Below are positions 11,951-24,339 of a stretch of 64,000 nt of DNA, one piece after another; position 1 is the first letter of the stretch, and the number at the start of each line of letters is the position of its first letter. The notes under the pieces were generated by a model. That model had not been told where the DNA came from and searched no databases. It saw nothing but the letters and a program-made list of their open reading frames with translations. The position numbers and the translations under genes are program-made. This DNA comes from Epiperipatus broadwayi (lineage: Eukaryota > Onychophora > Udeonychophora > Euonychophora > Peripatidae), in contig JAQFVV010012402.1 of the NCBI GenBank assembly GCA_028023455.1, forward strand, positions 15,748,935 to 15,812,934, given 5' to 3'.

Positions 11951-14900
11951 GTAAGCATGAGATTTTATTTTATACATTATTATACATTTAATCATTATAA
12001 TCATTATGGACATTTAAAAATCACGTGTCAGTTGTTTAAAATGACAAAAAGAAGAAAAAAGTATTTTGTGAATTCATTTATAAAGGAAAGATAAAATGCG
12101 TTTTGCCTTTTATATCAAATAGTAATAAAAATCTGATCTAAAAAAAAAATAATTTGGACAAAGCTTTTAAAATTCAAATTGAACAAAGTAAAATTTATTT
12201 CAAATGAATAATAAGGTTTACTGATTTTATAGGTGTGTGAATTTGGTTTATTTTTTAAAAAAAAAAAAAAATATTGCGCTGATAAATATTTTGGAACGCT
12301 AGCTTACTTCGTAGTTAAAAATGAAAATTGAAATATGTTTACTGTACTGATAAATGCAAAAGAAAATGTTTAACTCATGGTTATTAAATATATTTAATGG
12401 AAATCCTGATAGGAGAAAACAATAACCATTCATTATATTATTAAAGAAAATGTTTAATATTATTGATATAAAAACATAAATAGTAATAATTAACTACTTC
12501 TTAATAACTATTGTGGAATGCTAGATTTAACACTAGTTTTAAGTATTAACAAAAGATCTCAAAATGTTTTGAAATGCTGAAGTTGTTGCCAACTATTTAA
12601 AATATATTACCGTGGATAATATAAAAATTGCTTTTGAAAAAGTTTTCTCTTGCTATCAAACTTGAAGCTATTATTAAAGCTACAATTTAGTTAAATAAGA
12701 TACATCCAAATTTCTGCAGAAAATAATTATAAGCACTTTTACATTGTTATTTTTATTGCAATAAAGTCTTGATGACTTTATTTTACTGTATTAGGATAAA
12801 ATATAAAAAAAATATGGATGCATTGCTTGTAAAGTGTTTTGCCCTTAATGGCGTTCTCTCGTCAGTCAGCTTATAGTGAAGGAACTTAAATTACGAACTA
12901 TGGGTATAAAATAAAATATAATAATAATTTTTTTTTTTTTTTCTATTGTTCATGGTCATTATTATATTAGTTTTGAATATCTTATTAAGCTATATTTTCT
13001 TTTATTTGTGGTATGAATATGCAATTACTTTGAAAACAGATCACGGTAAAATTATATGCATTTATTTTTACTGGTTGGTTTAAAATTTAATATTAAATTC
13101 CATTTGTAGTTAGAGAGATATTCCTCTCTTACATTTATGAAAATAGTTTATTGACATTCTATTTATGGATAAATAGACATAATAGTATTTACTTAATGAC
13201 ACAATTATTTTATTATATGGAGTTTTCCATACAAACAGGTATACATTCATATTATATCTTTATTATATTTTGCCTATAATTTAATATGTCCACTTTAGTT
13301 TATAGAATTTATGCTATTTTTCATTGACTGCACGTTTTTTATTACTGAGAATTTTATTATGCTTTTAAAATATTTTATAGTCATTTGACTTACTATAATA
13401 CCTTTGTTGGTTCCATACACTATTTAGTATATATATTGTGACATAGGATATTTATCTTTTAGCTTTTACTGTGAGAATTATTTTGTCTTGCCATTATTTT
13501 GATGAGGTTTTGTGCTAGTTTCCATTTTATAGGTGTGAGAAACATAATTTCATCAAATATTGTATCATTGATATTGTGCATGGGTAGATGGAGTATACTC
13601 TCCCATTGCTTATTCCATGAGAGGATTATATTGTCGAGGCTGATAATTAGTTAATGCTTAACTTGCATAGTTTAATCCCTAGAGAGGATTATTTTCATGG
13701 CATGCATTCTGTTTCCCTGTGTTGAGACGATGTCCACACATTTTGTACCTAGGAAAAAGGTATTGGAATCTGCCATATTATTATACAACTATATAATGTT
13801 GTTTTGAAGAGCCTTTCTTTATTGTCTGATCCCTCATGATGATGTCTAGTTATTTTCCACCGTGTATGGTGAAGTTCTTGATGTTTTAAAATTATATGGC
13901 AACGATAAAGTAGAGTTAGCTTCAGGGACACTTGTTTATCTATAGTGTTTAGATAAGTAAAATAGTGTATGTATTGTGCTGTTGTACTTTGTCAACAGTT
14001 TACAAGCAAACCAACAAAACTTACTAGTAATTTTAGAATTTATCTTATGTATAGCATAATAAGAGATACACATGTGCAATGTCATTTTATTTCCATCAAG
14101 CAGTAGTTCACCGATGGATCGGTAAGATCTTTCAATAGTTAGAATGATTATTTTATGGACATAGGCAAAGTTTAGTATCCTGCATACATTTGATTTCTGG
14201 TGTCTGTTTCCATATTTATGTAATAAATTTCTTCATGCTAAACAGTAATAATTGTCATTTGTGCTTAATATGATAATTACCATTATGAAATTACTGATTA
14301 ATAAAGTTTAGTTATATTTTAATGCTTTCAATAGTATACTATAAATGGATGTTATGTTACTAAACATATCAGTGCATTAAAACTTAGTAAATTTAAAGGG
14401 AATATACTTGTAACCAAGTAAATATACCTTGCTTTATATTGTTTCTAATATATATATATGTTTTTCAATTGTTTATTTATTTATTTTTTCTAAAAGTTGT
14501 AAATAGTGTAAATAAATCTTGTTGTTTTGAAATTATATTTAGTTGTCTGTGGTCTTATTGCTAATCATCATCCATATTATTATTGTTATTGCTATCAACA
14601 CATTATTTTATTGTTTAGAAATTAATGCAATATATTTTGTTTTCATTAATATCATAATAATTTTGGTAAACTTTTACATTCTAAAGTACATTTAGAATTT
14701 ATGGCTTATTGATTAGAATACTGTAGATCTTAAGCCCATGTCTTATTTTAAATAATATTTTAATGATCTATTGGTTTTGGAATAACTTATTTATTTGAGT
14801 CATTAGATACATCATTCACTGATCTTGATCATATTTCCCACAATTATTTAATAAAAGAGAGTTTGTAAGTTATTGTGCTTACTTTATTAAGAACTTATTT

Positions 14901-15925
14901 GTACTTCATAAAGCTTAAAGTTCATATTACTGTTGGTATTGGAATTGCCAAATATTGTTTATTAATTCTATTTTGTTTTATGAGCTGTTTTATTTGTTAT
15001 ATTTAGGTAGTGGCAAAATCCTTCTTATTGACCCAAGAATATCTTGTAAAATGATAATATTTAAGTTATTGGAACCCTGAGAAAAGTAAATTATTAATTC
15101 TTAGTTGTAATTTTGAATTTGTGGTAATTTTACATCTAAAGTTATTTATTGTGCTTTGATTTGAGATATGTTTATCTTCACAGTTTAATTGGATTCACTA
15201 TAACTTTAAGATGTAAATTTCTTTTTTAATTTTTAAAACTTATAGTTTATCTTAATTTCATGGTTAAATATTCTGGTTTAGTCAAGCTTAGAATCCATAT
15301 TTTGTTTCATTTTGCCTTAATATTATTTAATACAATATTAGTTTATAGTTCAGGATCTCATTCTCCATTATCAACATTGTTCTCATATTTCATCTTGATT
15401 TTTCTTCTTCTTCATCTTCATTTTATCTTAATTCATCACCACAATTGATTTATTCTTCATTGGCCCCTGTTCTATCATCATCTCAATCATTCATTATCCC
15501 AACACATTTTTTTTTTCTTAAGTTTATTCATTTTCATTATTTAATCCCTTATTTATTTCCATCACCTATTTATTATTTAATTCATAATTCTAATTCCACA
15601 TTCATTTCATAGATCTGGTTATTAATTATTTATTGGTTTACAAATATTAAATTTATCTAATAGTATTTTGCTATGGATTTTAAAGCTAGTTTAACTCATG
15701 TCTTTACTAGAAGTTATTAACTTCATGGAAATTTTGTGACCTTCCTTAGATTTATTGTTTCATGCTAGCCTTGTAGGTTTTAAGAAAATAATATCTTTAT
15801 TTTATCATTTCTTTTTATGCATATATATTCTTATTGTTCATGTAGAGATGGTTACAAAGGGTTTCCATTATTATTATTTTTTTTATCATCATCATTATCA
15901 TCATCATCATAATAAAATAAGCTTG
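11951..15925. other. AT-rich non-coding DNA
   Basis: Probably intron or intergenic. Apart from the possible microexon at 14101-14121, I see no exon, RNA gene or transposon with recognisable ends. The open frames at 13749-13931 (-), 15260-15448 (+) and 15755-15973 (+) are translations of T-rich or CAT-repeat DNA. Confidence 0.5.
14101..14121 (+). CDS. Possible 21-nt microexon
   Basis: CAGTAGTTCACCGATGGATC plus one G lies between a pyrimidine-rich stretch ending in ATCAAG and a perfect GTAAGA donor. With one leading base it reads SSSPMD with two bases left over. Its entry phase fits the end of the 8381 exon and also the phase-0 reading of the 11871 exon. It is so short that a chance match is quite possible. 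Confidence 0.2.
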
Positions 15926-16216
15926 TTTAACTTGTTTAGAGCTACTAACATGCTCTTTATATTACATTTGTAAATACAAGCTAAATAAGTCACATGATGT
16001 ATGACTTGATTTCATTAATATAGTTTGGCTATTAAGGTTTTGGCTATATTAAATTGCTAAAGCTGTTAATATATGGTGTATCTGAATTCAGTTCAGTCTT
16101 ATATGGCTATTTGAGTTAGATTTGAAAACATATAGATGTCTGAAAATTTCAGATTTTCAACTTAATATTTAAGTATTAGATAAATGCTGGGCTTGAGTTT
16201 TTATTTTGTGGTGTGT

Positions 16217-16272
16217 CCTAATTCCTCACTGATGAGAGCCATTATCTCGAAACCGGTATGGTGATAAGTCTA
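16217..16272 (+). ncRNA. Type I hammerhead ribozyme, family 2, core intact
   Basis: Positions 16229-16235 are CTGATGA; 16236-16248 form helix II (GAG, loop, CTC, with one C-T mismatch at its inner end); 16249-16252 are GAAA; 16253-16256 are the palindrome CCGG (helix III of 4 bp in a dimer); then TA, predicted cleavage after A16258, and TGGTG pairing imperfectly with the upstream CCTCA. The universally required core bases are all present. The cleavage triplet is GTA rather than the preferred GTC, and helix I has one mismatch, so activity could be reduced. Confidence 0.75.
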
Positions 16273-16654
16273 GATAGCGATTTTGAATGCGTTCTCTTGC
16301 TGCATTTATCAGTAAAAAAAATTTTTAAAAAATAAAATACAATGAAATAAGATTGTTTAGAGCTACTAGCACACTCTTTATATTACATTTGTAAATACAA
16401 GCTAAATAAGTCATGTAATGTATGGCTTGATTTCTTTAATATTATAGTTTGTCTGTTAAAGCTTTGATTATATTAGATTGTTAAGGCTATTAACATATGG
16501 TGTATCGAATTTAGTTCAATCCCATATGGCTATTTGAATTGGAGAACTGGATTTGAAGACATATAGATGTCTGAAAATTTCAGACTTTTTACTTAATAGT
16601 TAAGTATTAGATAAATGCTGGTCTTGAGTTTGTATTTTGTGATCTGGTGTTTGG

Positions 16655-16712
16655 ATGTCCAAGCTCCTCACTGACAAGAGCCATTAGCTCAAAAACAGTT
16701 TGGGGATGGGAA
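16655..16712 (+). ncRNA. Degenerate hammerhead motif in the second family 2 unit
   Basis: CTGACAA replaces CTGATGA, and AAAA replaces GAAA. Helix II is a perfect 4 bp (GAGC/GCTC around CATTA), and CCTCA/TGGGG gives a full 5-bp helix I. The structure is preserved but the catalytic core is mutated. The same CAA and AAAA changes occur in the copy at 10927-10980, so that is a subfamily state rather than independent decay. Confidence 0.7.
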
Positions 16713-16819
16713 TAAGTCTAGATAGAGATTTTGAATGTGTTCTCTTGTTGCATTTATCAGTAAAAAAAATATAAATAAAAAAAACTTGTTTAGGCTCTTA
16801 ACAGGCTTTTTATATTATA

Positions 16820-18695
16820 TATAATTATAACAGAATGGATAGATAAGGGGTGAACCTGAGATAATAGTAAAATATCATCAATCCCAGTTCAAAATATAAA
16901 TATAAAATTTACATAAATAAGTATAATATTTAAGATAAAGTATTATTAAAGTAAAAAGATATTATTTAAGTATAATTTATAAAGTAATGTTTATTAAAGT
17001 AAGGAAATGATATTAAAGTAATGTTTAATATCACAAATATATAAGAATTTTTATATTTTAAAGAGAGCATGAGATCTCTGAGAGATCAGCCCAGTTAACT
17101 CCTTAGAGCAACCATAAGTATAATTATCCATACATCAACCAGCATTGTTAATAAGTATAACTAATACTCAAAAGAAATAACCATTCATCATTATGAATGA
17201 TAAACAATAAAATAAATAATCAACAGTCAATCTTGTGACTGGATATGAAATGGGTTTACTGTAGACCAGGCCAGCTTGGGAAGTTATTTTAACATTAACT
17301 TGGATGCACCAACTTAAATGCTAATCTAATAGAATATATAACCATAAAACCAATAATGTTGTAATATTAAAACATGCTGATTATCATCAATTCTTTGACC
17401 ACATTGTACTATTAATGTACTGGCCAACTAAAAACTTAATTTCTAATAGAGACTAAACTAAAATAAAATGTAGTGCATGAGCTTTAAAAAATATTCTCTT
17501 TGCACCAACCAGGATGATGATGATGATGATTGATGGGAATATTATCATTATCACTGGATGACCAGATACTAATATACATTATTTTTTTATATATCAGACT
17601 GTTATGCTTGAATCTAGCACAGTGAACATAAGCTCTATAACTGCTACTGTGATTAAGAGATGATGCAAATATATATTCTATAAGCATTTAGAATTAGGTA
17701 CACTGGAATAATTTTAAAAGTAACATACTAGGTTATTAACAACAATTAAAAAATAAAATTAATGTCTTTAGAATAGGGTTATGCATATATAAGCCTTCTA
17801 ATTTTGATTAATTTACAAAATAAAAAACTCACATTTTGATTTACAATACTTCTTAAAGGGTTTACTTAAAACACACATATATATGCACAGACATACATTT
17901 TATAATATATAATGAATACATTTCAATTGATATTTAATTAAATTTTACATATGTGTTTACTTGATTAATATATAAAATTCAAGTTACTATATTGTAGTTT
18001 ACATATATGTTCTAATAGGTTTACTTAAAACACCTTCAGCACACAGACATGTGTCTAATAATTTCTGAACATATTTGAATTGTTATAAAATAAACAATTT
18101 TAGTTATCACTTTTAAATGATATAAAATACCACAATGGGTTTACATAAAACATATAATTGACTAACATATAAATGAAATTCATTTTTTTATCATATTGGA
18201 ATTTATCAAAATAATAAAATTATAAACATATCTTTCATAATTAATTCCATTTAGAAAATATACATAATTTTCACTGCTTTAATAATAAAGGCCTTTTTCT
18301 TTCCTTTTAAAAAAGAAATAAATAAAATCAGTTTTGACAAGTTACTCTAAAACTATTTGATTGATTAATTGTAATGTCTTTAAATTTAGATTTTAAATGA
18401 TTCTTTTTCTTTTAGAATATAATTGTCAGTGAATTGATTCTTGTCTTCTTGATTTTTAATAAAATTTAAAATGATATTCTTTCTATATATATATCACTAT
18501 CACAGATTGTTCTTAATTATAACATTTTTAAATTTAAAATATAGATTTTAAATGATTTAAAATAATATTATTCTATATATGTCTATCATTTTTAAAATGT
18601 CATTTTTAAATGAATTATTTAAAACAACTGACTTTATATAAATACAACCCGATGCGTTTATCTGTGGTTCCTGTGTATAGACACAGCATATCTAT
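16820..18695. other. AT-rich non-coding DNA
   Basis: No gene or clear element seen. Around 17070-17300 the composition is slightly higher in GC (GAGATCTCTGAGAGATCAGC, then GACCAGGCCAGCTTGGGAAG), which suggests a decayed interspersed repeat. A short GAT repeat lies near 17516-17530. Confidence 0.5.
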
Positions 18696-18796
18696 AATTA
18701 ATTGGTAATAGTATGAATACTGAATCCTACCATCTGATGGCACTCTTTTTCGCCCAATTCACATCAGTGTACCAATTCACAGGCCATCTGTTTGTT

Positions 18797-19790
18797 TACA
18801 TAATATTATGGTAAAAGATTTTTTTTTTCAACCGGTTTTTATTCTTTTTTCATTGGCGACGATAAACTACCAAAGTTTTTTTTTTATTACATAATATTAC
18901 AGTAAAAGATTTTTTTTTTTTTTTGCAACCAGTTTTTAATTTTTTTCTGTCAGCGATGGTAAACCACCAAAGTTTTTTTTTTATTCCATCCGGGGTTTTT
19001 TTTGTTTTTAATAAACAAATACTTTGTTTTTAGATGGTCCAGGGTGTTGGTTTGTTTGTAAATTAACGGCTAACTGTCCATAGGTTTCTTTACATAATAT
19101 TACTTACGTAAACCAAATTTTTTTTCCAGTTTTTTTTTTGTTCGTTTTTTAAAGAAACAAACACTTTGTTTTTAGATGGTATTGGGGTATTGGTTTGCTT
19201 TTAAATTATCGATTAACACTCCATTGGTTTGTTTATACAAAAATACAGTAACAAACTCTTTGTTGTTTTTAGATGGTGGAGGGGAGTTGGTTGTTTGCTT
19301 TTAACTTATCTTCTTTTTTTTTGTTGATGTTTTGATTTGCTGAAAGACTTCAACAATTTGGTATTTTTGAATAAACCAACACTTGTTTTTTTAGAGGGTG
19401 GAGGGGAGAAGGGTTGTTTTGACTTTGAATTGTCGTCTTTTTTTTTTTTTCTGTTAATTTATTACAAGGATTTTTTTTAAAAAATTTTACGCTACAGAAA
19501 GCTTTATATGATAGCGAAAAGTTCTTCCTTAATTTTTTTGGCCTTTAATTTTAAAAAGAGACAAACAGTTCGTTTTTAAAGAACACTTTTTTTTAAGAGG
19601 TGGGGCGGTGGGGAAGGTTTGTTTTGATTTTTAATTATCGACTTCTTTTTGGATTTTCTTTTTGAACATTTTATTACGTTACCACACAGTTCTTTATTAT
19701 TATTTTATTTTATTTTTTTTTGATGGGGCCTTTTGAATAAACTCTTAAACGCTTCTTTTTTTTTTTGTATAATAAAATATTACATACTTT
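18797..19790. repeat. T-rich degenerate tandem repeats inside the TIR element
   Basis: A TACATAATATTA...GTAAAAGA block and its poly-T and CAAAG sequence recur with a 91-bp step (18797 and 18888). Then a unit around TTTTTAGATGGT followed by a G-rich GGTGTTGGTTTG segment recurs in increasingly diverged form near 19030, 19165, 19270, 19390 and 19590. The top strand has long T runs alternating with short G-rich motifs. Confidence 0.6.
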
Positions 19791-20061
19791 AACTGTTAAT
19801 GAGACTTATCAAATATTACCTACCTACTTTATAATCATGCGAACAACAACAAGTTTCCCATAAAATAATTTATTGAATCAAAAAGAAACGAAACTTTGGA
19901 CAAGTTATGAACCAAAACAAGTAAAAAAAAAACCATTTTCAGGGACATAAAAAACAGCAGCCAAAAGTATCATGCAAATAAAATAACAGGAAAGTCTCAA
20001 AGCTGTAAGTTATGGGATTTTGGAGCCTTCGAACCAACTTCCCTTATGCAGACCTATATAG

Positions 20062-20304
20062 CTACGCTTGCAGGAGTGTCTCTTTCTGGGGAAACACAAT
20101 ATTGTGCATCCACTCATGTGACCAGCCAGCAATTGACTTAGCTTCATTCAATTCGGACAACTTGCAGACAACATTTGACAGTTCTTGCACGGATTCGCGC
20201 ATAAACGGGCATTTGCATGCGAAATCAGAAAAAACTCTGCTGAAAAGAAGAACCTTTTCAAATTGTGTGCAGTCAAAAGCATAGGAAAGCGTGTGTGATG
20301 ACAT
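20062..20304 (-). CDS. Unidentified 80-residue ORF inside the TIR element
   Basis: The frame starts MSSHTLSYAFDCTQFEKVLL and ends QKETLLQA. It contains CKCPF, a regular mixed-polarity composition and a GWSHEW segment, and its DNA is clearly richer in GC than the flanks. It has three cysteines in a row of conserved-looking contexts (FACKCPF and NVVCKLS). An upstream short frame on the same strand (around 20345-20400, MAVFERDETLKNS) could be a separate or frameshifted part of the same gene. It is the only block in this element that looks like protein. I do not recognise the family. It could be a relic of the element's own transposase, a captured host exon, or chance. Confidence 0.35.
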   Translation of the reverse strand: MSSHTLSYAFDCTQFEKVLLFSRVFSDFACKCPFMRESVQELSNVVCKLSELNEAKSIAGWSHEWMHNIVFPQKETLLQA

Positions 20305-20689
20305 GACAATTTTTAATATGGAATACTAATTCCACTAAGCTTTTTAAAAAAATTTTGACACTGAATTTTTGAGAGTTTCATCTCTTTCAAATACGGCCAT
20401 CATCAAATCAGACCGTAGCAAGAATTCAAGAATGTTCACTTGTCAAATACTGTCACAATGCAATGGGCATAGTATTTCGTTACATAATCTTAGAATACAT
20501 CGCCCTCAGGCGGCCTGTTACGGCTCAAAAAACACCTTGTACTGTCAGCCGTAAGTTAAGGACGCTCAAATGATATTGATGTGCGTTTTGTGAAAAAGAG
20601 CGCCATCAGATGGTAGGGTTCAGTATTCATACTATTACCAATTAATTCTTCAGCAAGCTGAGCCTCTCTTGGTAAGTGTCATTATCAGG

Positions 20690-20900
20690 AAAAGTATAGT
20701 CGTGTAACTGCAGTAACCCTCCCCCCATCTAACTAGGATTGGATAGGCAAGCAAACTATCTTTTGTAATATATTTGTAGTTATGATTATTTGAAGTTGAC
20801 CCTTTTTTCCATATGAATTCAAACTCCACCATCATGAACTAAAGAGCAACTTTTGGACTTGCCCTCCTAGTCACGTCTTTATGGTAATTTTCTGTCCTGA
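20690..20900. repeat. Interspersed repeat copy shared with 10070-10245
   Basis: Shares GGATAGGCAAGCAAACTATC-type sequence and CCATATGAATTCAAACTCCA, followed by a TCATGAACT/ GTGAAACT block, with the copy at 10070-10245. The unit seems about 180-200 bp. Its class is not known to me; no TIR or tRNA boxes are clear. Confidence 0.55.
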
Positions 20901-21159
20901 TCAGGACTACTCTGCTAGCCAACTAATTGCTTCTCAAAAAAAATTACTAACTAAACTCTATTCAAAAAACTCCTATTAGCCAACTAAACTATTCTTTTTA
21001 TCAACTCTTTTTATATAGTCAGCTGAGGTGACAAAAACTCTAATTAAAGACTGTTTTTTTTCTTTTTAATGTTTTCAAATCACTCTTAATTAAAAGCTAC
21101 TTTTTGAAATTTTATCACACATATGGTAAGATTCTTAAAAATAAATAATAAACAAAATT

Positions 21160-21352
21160 AAAAGCATGTGAAGTGCTTGAAAGAGAATCTATAAAGAGTG
21201 AAAAAATATTAAAAGTTTAGCGATTTCGAGGCGGGTTGCTTCATATTCATAACAATACTGAGCAGTATGAGGCAACCCGCCTTGAAAGCGCTAAGCTTTT
21301 AATATTTTTTCATTCTTTATACCTTCTCTTTCAAACGCTTCACACGCTTTTA
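21160..21352. repeat. Foldback element with ~84-bp arms
   Basis: The left arm (21160-21243) and the right arm (21267-21352) are inverse copies at roughly 90% identity, around a short loop of about 23 bp. The arms are GC-richer toward the loop (GGCGGGTTGC against GCAACCCGCC). No ORF. Several mismatches such as GCATGTGAAGTG against GCGTGTGAAGCG indicate some age. Confidence 0.85.
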
Positions 21353-24339
21353 TTTTTTTTATTATAATATTGAGAGAAGATTAAAATTCTTGATAATTTA
21401 AAAATAAATAATAGAAATGTTTACAATTATCAGTTTTATTTTATCATAAAACATTCTTGCTTTTAATTTTAAAATCAGAATATAATATTAATATTTATTT
21501 AGACCTTTTTAAATGTTTAATTTATAATAAAATTTTATTTTAAATCCAAAATTATTTAATCTTTTACTAGGATTATTTTATTTCAGGAAATATAGAAAAA
21601 TATCTAAAAAAATTTTTATTTCTACGTTTCCCTTCAAACTTTAGATATAGTTGTACATAAATGCTATGTTATTGTGTGCTGTGTAACAGACCTGTTACAA
21701 TATATATTGCACACACACACTGCTATGTTGTATGCCATGACACATTACCATCTCAATATATACATTGTGTAAACATAGTTTTTGGATTCATCGATGTGTA
21801 TGATTGCTTATTATTAGTATGAAATTATATTTTGGCTAGATTTCATTTGCCTTTATTTGATTAATAAAGATAGCTCAGCAGATGCTACTGTAACCAGTGA
21901 CTTATTAGTAATAATTGCTTCAGAAGATGGATTTCATCCAAAATATTCATGCTATTATATCAATAAATAATTATATAATTTGCAACTCAAGAAACCCATA
22001 TAAGTGATTGACTAAAACTTTGGGAATCTTTAGTTTTTGTCTTCTGTACCACAACAATCACATGTACAAGATGAATCTGTAAATTATATATATATCTATT
22101 CCAAGAAAATTTTCTCAAACTTCCAAACACTTAATATGATTTTGTCTTTTTAAAATTTGAAATATTTTCAAGTATTGTTTTTATCCTTTTTAAATTTGGA
22201 ATATTTTCAAGTATTCAGTAATGGATATCTAAAATAAATCTATCAATATTTTAAAAAATCTATGAAATAGGAATATATCTGTAATCAGTTGAAATGAATT
22301 TAAAGTTTAAACAGTTGGACTGTAGTTAAAATAGGAATAATATCAAAGAACATTAAAACAAGAACTTTTAATTGAATTTGCTGCTTTATTTTTGTTCTAT
22401 AAATTGTTGAAGTATGAAATTTAAAATTATTCTTTATATCATAACTTTTCAGTAATAATTAATATTATTAATAAATTAATGCTAAAATTAAGTAAAACTT
22501 TCATAAAAGTTTAAATTTAATAAAGGAGGCCAATTGTTCTTTGTGTGCATGCGGTTTAATTAAAAAATGAACTTTTATAAACATAAAGATAAATAATGCC
22601 CAAAATTTTAATATTTTTAAATAATTCCAACTCTCTCTAAATCTAAGTCTCCCAAAAACATCATTGAAAATGATCAACATTTTGATAATTGACAACATGT
22701 ACAGAACACACCCAGATTTGAAATATTTTATTGTATATATTGGCCAGCAATTTCCCATTTAAAATTCTTAATATTCTAAACAAGCTTAGAATTTTTCTTT
22801 CAAGTGATGACTCCAATTAATAATCCAAAATTAATGGTTAAATGGATATCTAAGTACTCTTAGTTAAAAAAATAAAGCAAGTTGGAAAATTCACCACTTA
22901 GCAATTAACAAGACTACTGAATAATGTATTCTCTCTCATTATTCATCTATGAGAGATTGGAGATGTCATTGCCCTGGGGCCAAAATTATTTAAAAATTGT
23001 TTTATGATAGTACTGGATATTTATAAATTCAGTATTATTTCATTAACATTTCTGAGCCAAAAAAAAAAAAGAATCCAAATAATCTATTCCTAGAAATTCA
23101 CAATGAAAAGAAGCTATTATGAAATTTAACAGACTTTATATAGAATTCAAGCAATAACCCAGAATTATATTGATAGTAGCAAACTTGTTGCAAAGATTAA
23201 AAAAATCAAAACAGGATAACTCATTGTAGTGGATCTTTGAAAAAATCAATTGAAAATGATAAATAGATCCTAATCTTGCTCATTATAATAGAATTTTACA
23301 ATTTGTACAAAGCCTTTTGTTAATTGCCTGCTGACCCAGAAGTGTCAAAAATTACTACCCATTTGCTGAGCATCTGTCATTGTTGCAATAGCTTATTGTC
23401 TTGACGATGATTGCACATTGAACATTATAATTGTTGAAAGCATTACTAACTCGTTTAGTTTTACGTTTTTATGTAATAAAAATGAAGCAAAATTTAACAT
23501 TAATATTAAAATTCCCCATTTAATTTTCTAAATTTTTAATATATGCTGACATATTTACTGATTTATATCTACCTATATTTTTGACCATTGCCTCCGATAG
23601 AATAGAACTACAATCTGTAAATGTCGAGTTACAAGTCTGTCAATGTCACTGCATTAAATCACAAAGAGCTATAATTTTAATGATAATATTTCATGATGCT
23701 TGGATTTATGTGTTGTAGTTTCTAATATCTCATTTGTATTTGTAGCCTACTTTTCAGTCTAAAACTGGAGGCATGAATATTCTATGATCACAGATAGTTA
23801 TTATTTATGTCACTATGATCATTATTGCCACTTATGTCCACATTTACAGTTATTATTTTGTTTTTATTTAGTATAATATTTGAAAATTATTTGTAACTTT
23901 TGTAAGTGATTTAAGTAATGGGATATTTTACTTTTTACGACATTTTAAAAACAATTTTTAGTCAAGATATTAATTTTTGCTGTACAATATTTTCCAAAAA
24001 ATTTTTCATTGTGGTGTTTTTCTATTTGGCTTTCTATTTAATATATTTAATATAAAACTTTTTTTAAAAAAAATGTTTACTTCAGACTATTATAACCATT
24101 TTTTTTTTTTACAAAGATAAGTTCTTAAAAGTGGATAGGAACAAGTCGTTACTGTGGCGAGAGTTATAAAAAGGAAAAATATTAAGACATGGGCATGGAG
24201 ATGCAGATATTTGATATCTCTAGTTCATCTGATAAGAAGAGGTTGCTCACAGAATGCATGCATAGTGAGAGAGGATAGTATGAGTTTCTGTGCTGATGCA
24301 AAAGAAGTTGAAATATTTTTTTATATATGTTCTTTTTAA
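21353..24339. other. AT-rich non-coding DNA
   Basis: No supported gene. The minus-strand frame 22501-22758 and the plus-strand frame 24154-24339 are not recognisable; the second lies in a locally GC-richer patch (ATGGAGATGCAGATATTTGA) that may be a fragment of a mobile element. Poly-purine and TA runs are common. Confidence 0.5.

Larger units (their letters stand above)
15926..16815 (+). repeat. Tandem repeat, hammerhead family 2 (period about 421-434 bp)
   Basis: Two full units and the start of a third lie head to tail. The marker GTTTAG near the unit start is at 15934, 16355 and 16789. Each unit runs from a TTTATATTACATTTGTAAAT block, through ATAGATGTCTGAAAATTTCA and GTATTAGATAAATGCTGG, to a hammerhead motif and ends TTCTCTTGTTGCATTTATCA with an A-rich tract. 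There is no ORF. Tandem units of about 400 bp with one hammerhead per unit are the structure of metazoan retrozymes, non-autonomous elements thought to move through circular RNA. An inverse copy is at 10745-11045. Confidence 0.85.
18696..20647. mobile_element. TIR element of ~1.95 kb, possible TTAA insertion
   Basis: The left end reads AATTAATTGGTAATAGTATG and continues through TACTGAATCCTACCATCTGA and TGGCACTCTTTTTC. The inverse of the right end reads the same with few differences over about 70 bp, so the terminal inverted repeats are long and well preserved. TTAA occurs at both extremities, which would suit a piggyBac-type target duplication, but since it lies within the inverted repeat this is not proof. 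The interior has a T-rich, degenerate tandem block (18797-19790) and a GC-richer block with an open frame on the minus strand (20062-20304). I recognise no transposase. Confidence 0.7.

Noticed and set aside
15755-15973. His/Phe-rich 72-residue frame
   Set aside because: It is the translation of a CAT/TTA microsatellite-like stretch running into the family 2 repeat.
22501-22758. 85-residue minus-strand frame as an RT fragment
   Set aside because: No RT motif could be placed; open length alone is not enough in this AT-rich DNA.
24154-24339. 61-residue + frame as a small protein
   Set aside because: Several frames are partly open in a GC-richer patch, and none has a clear start, family motif or splice signals; a mobile-element fragment is more likely.
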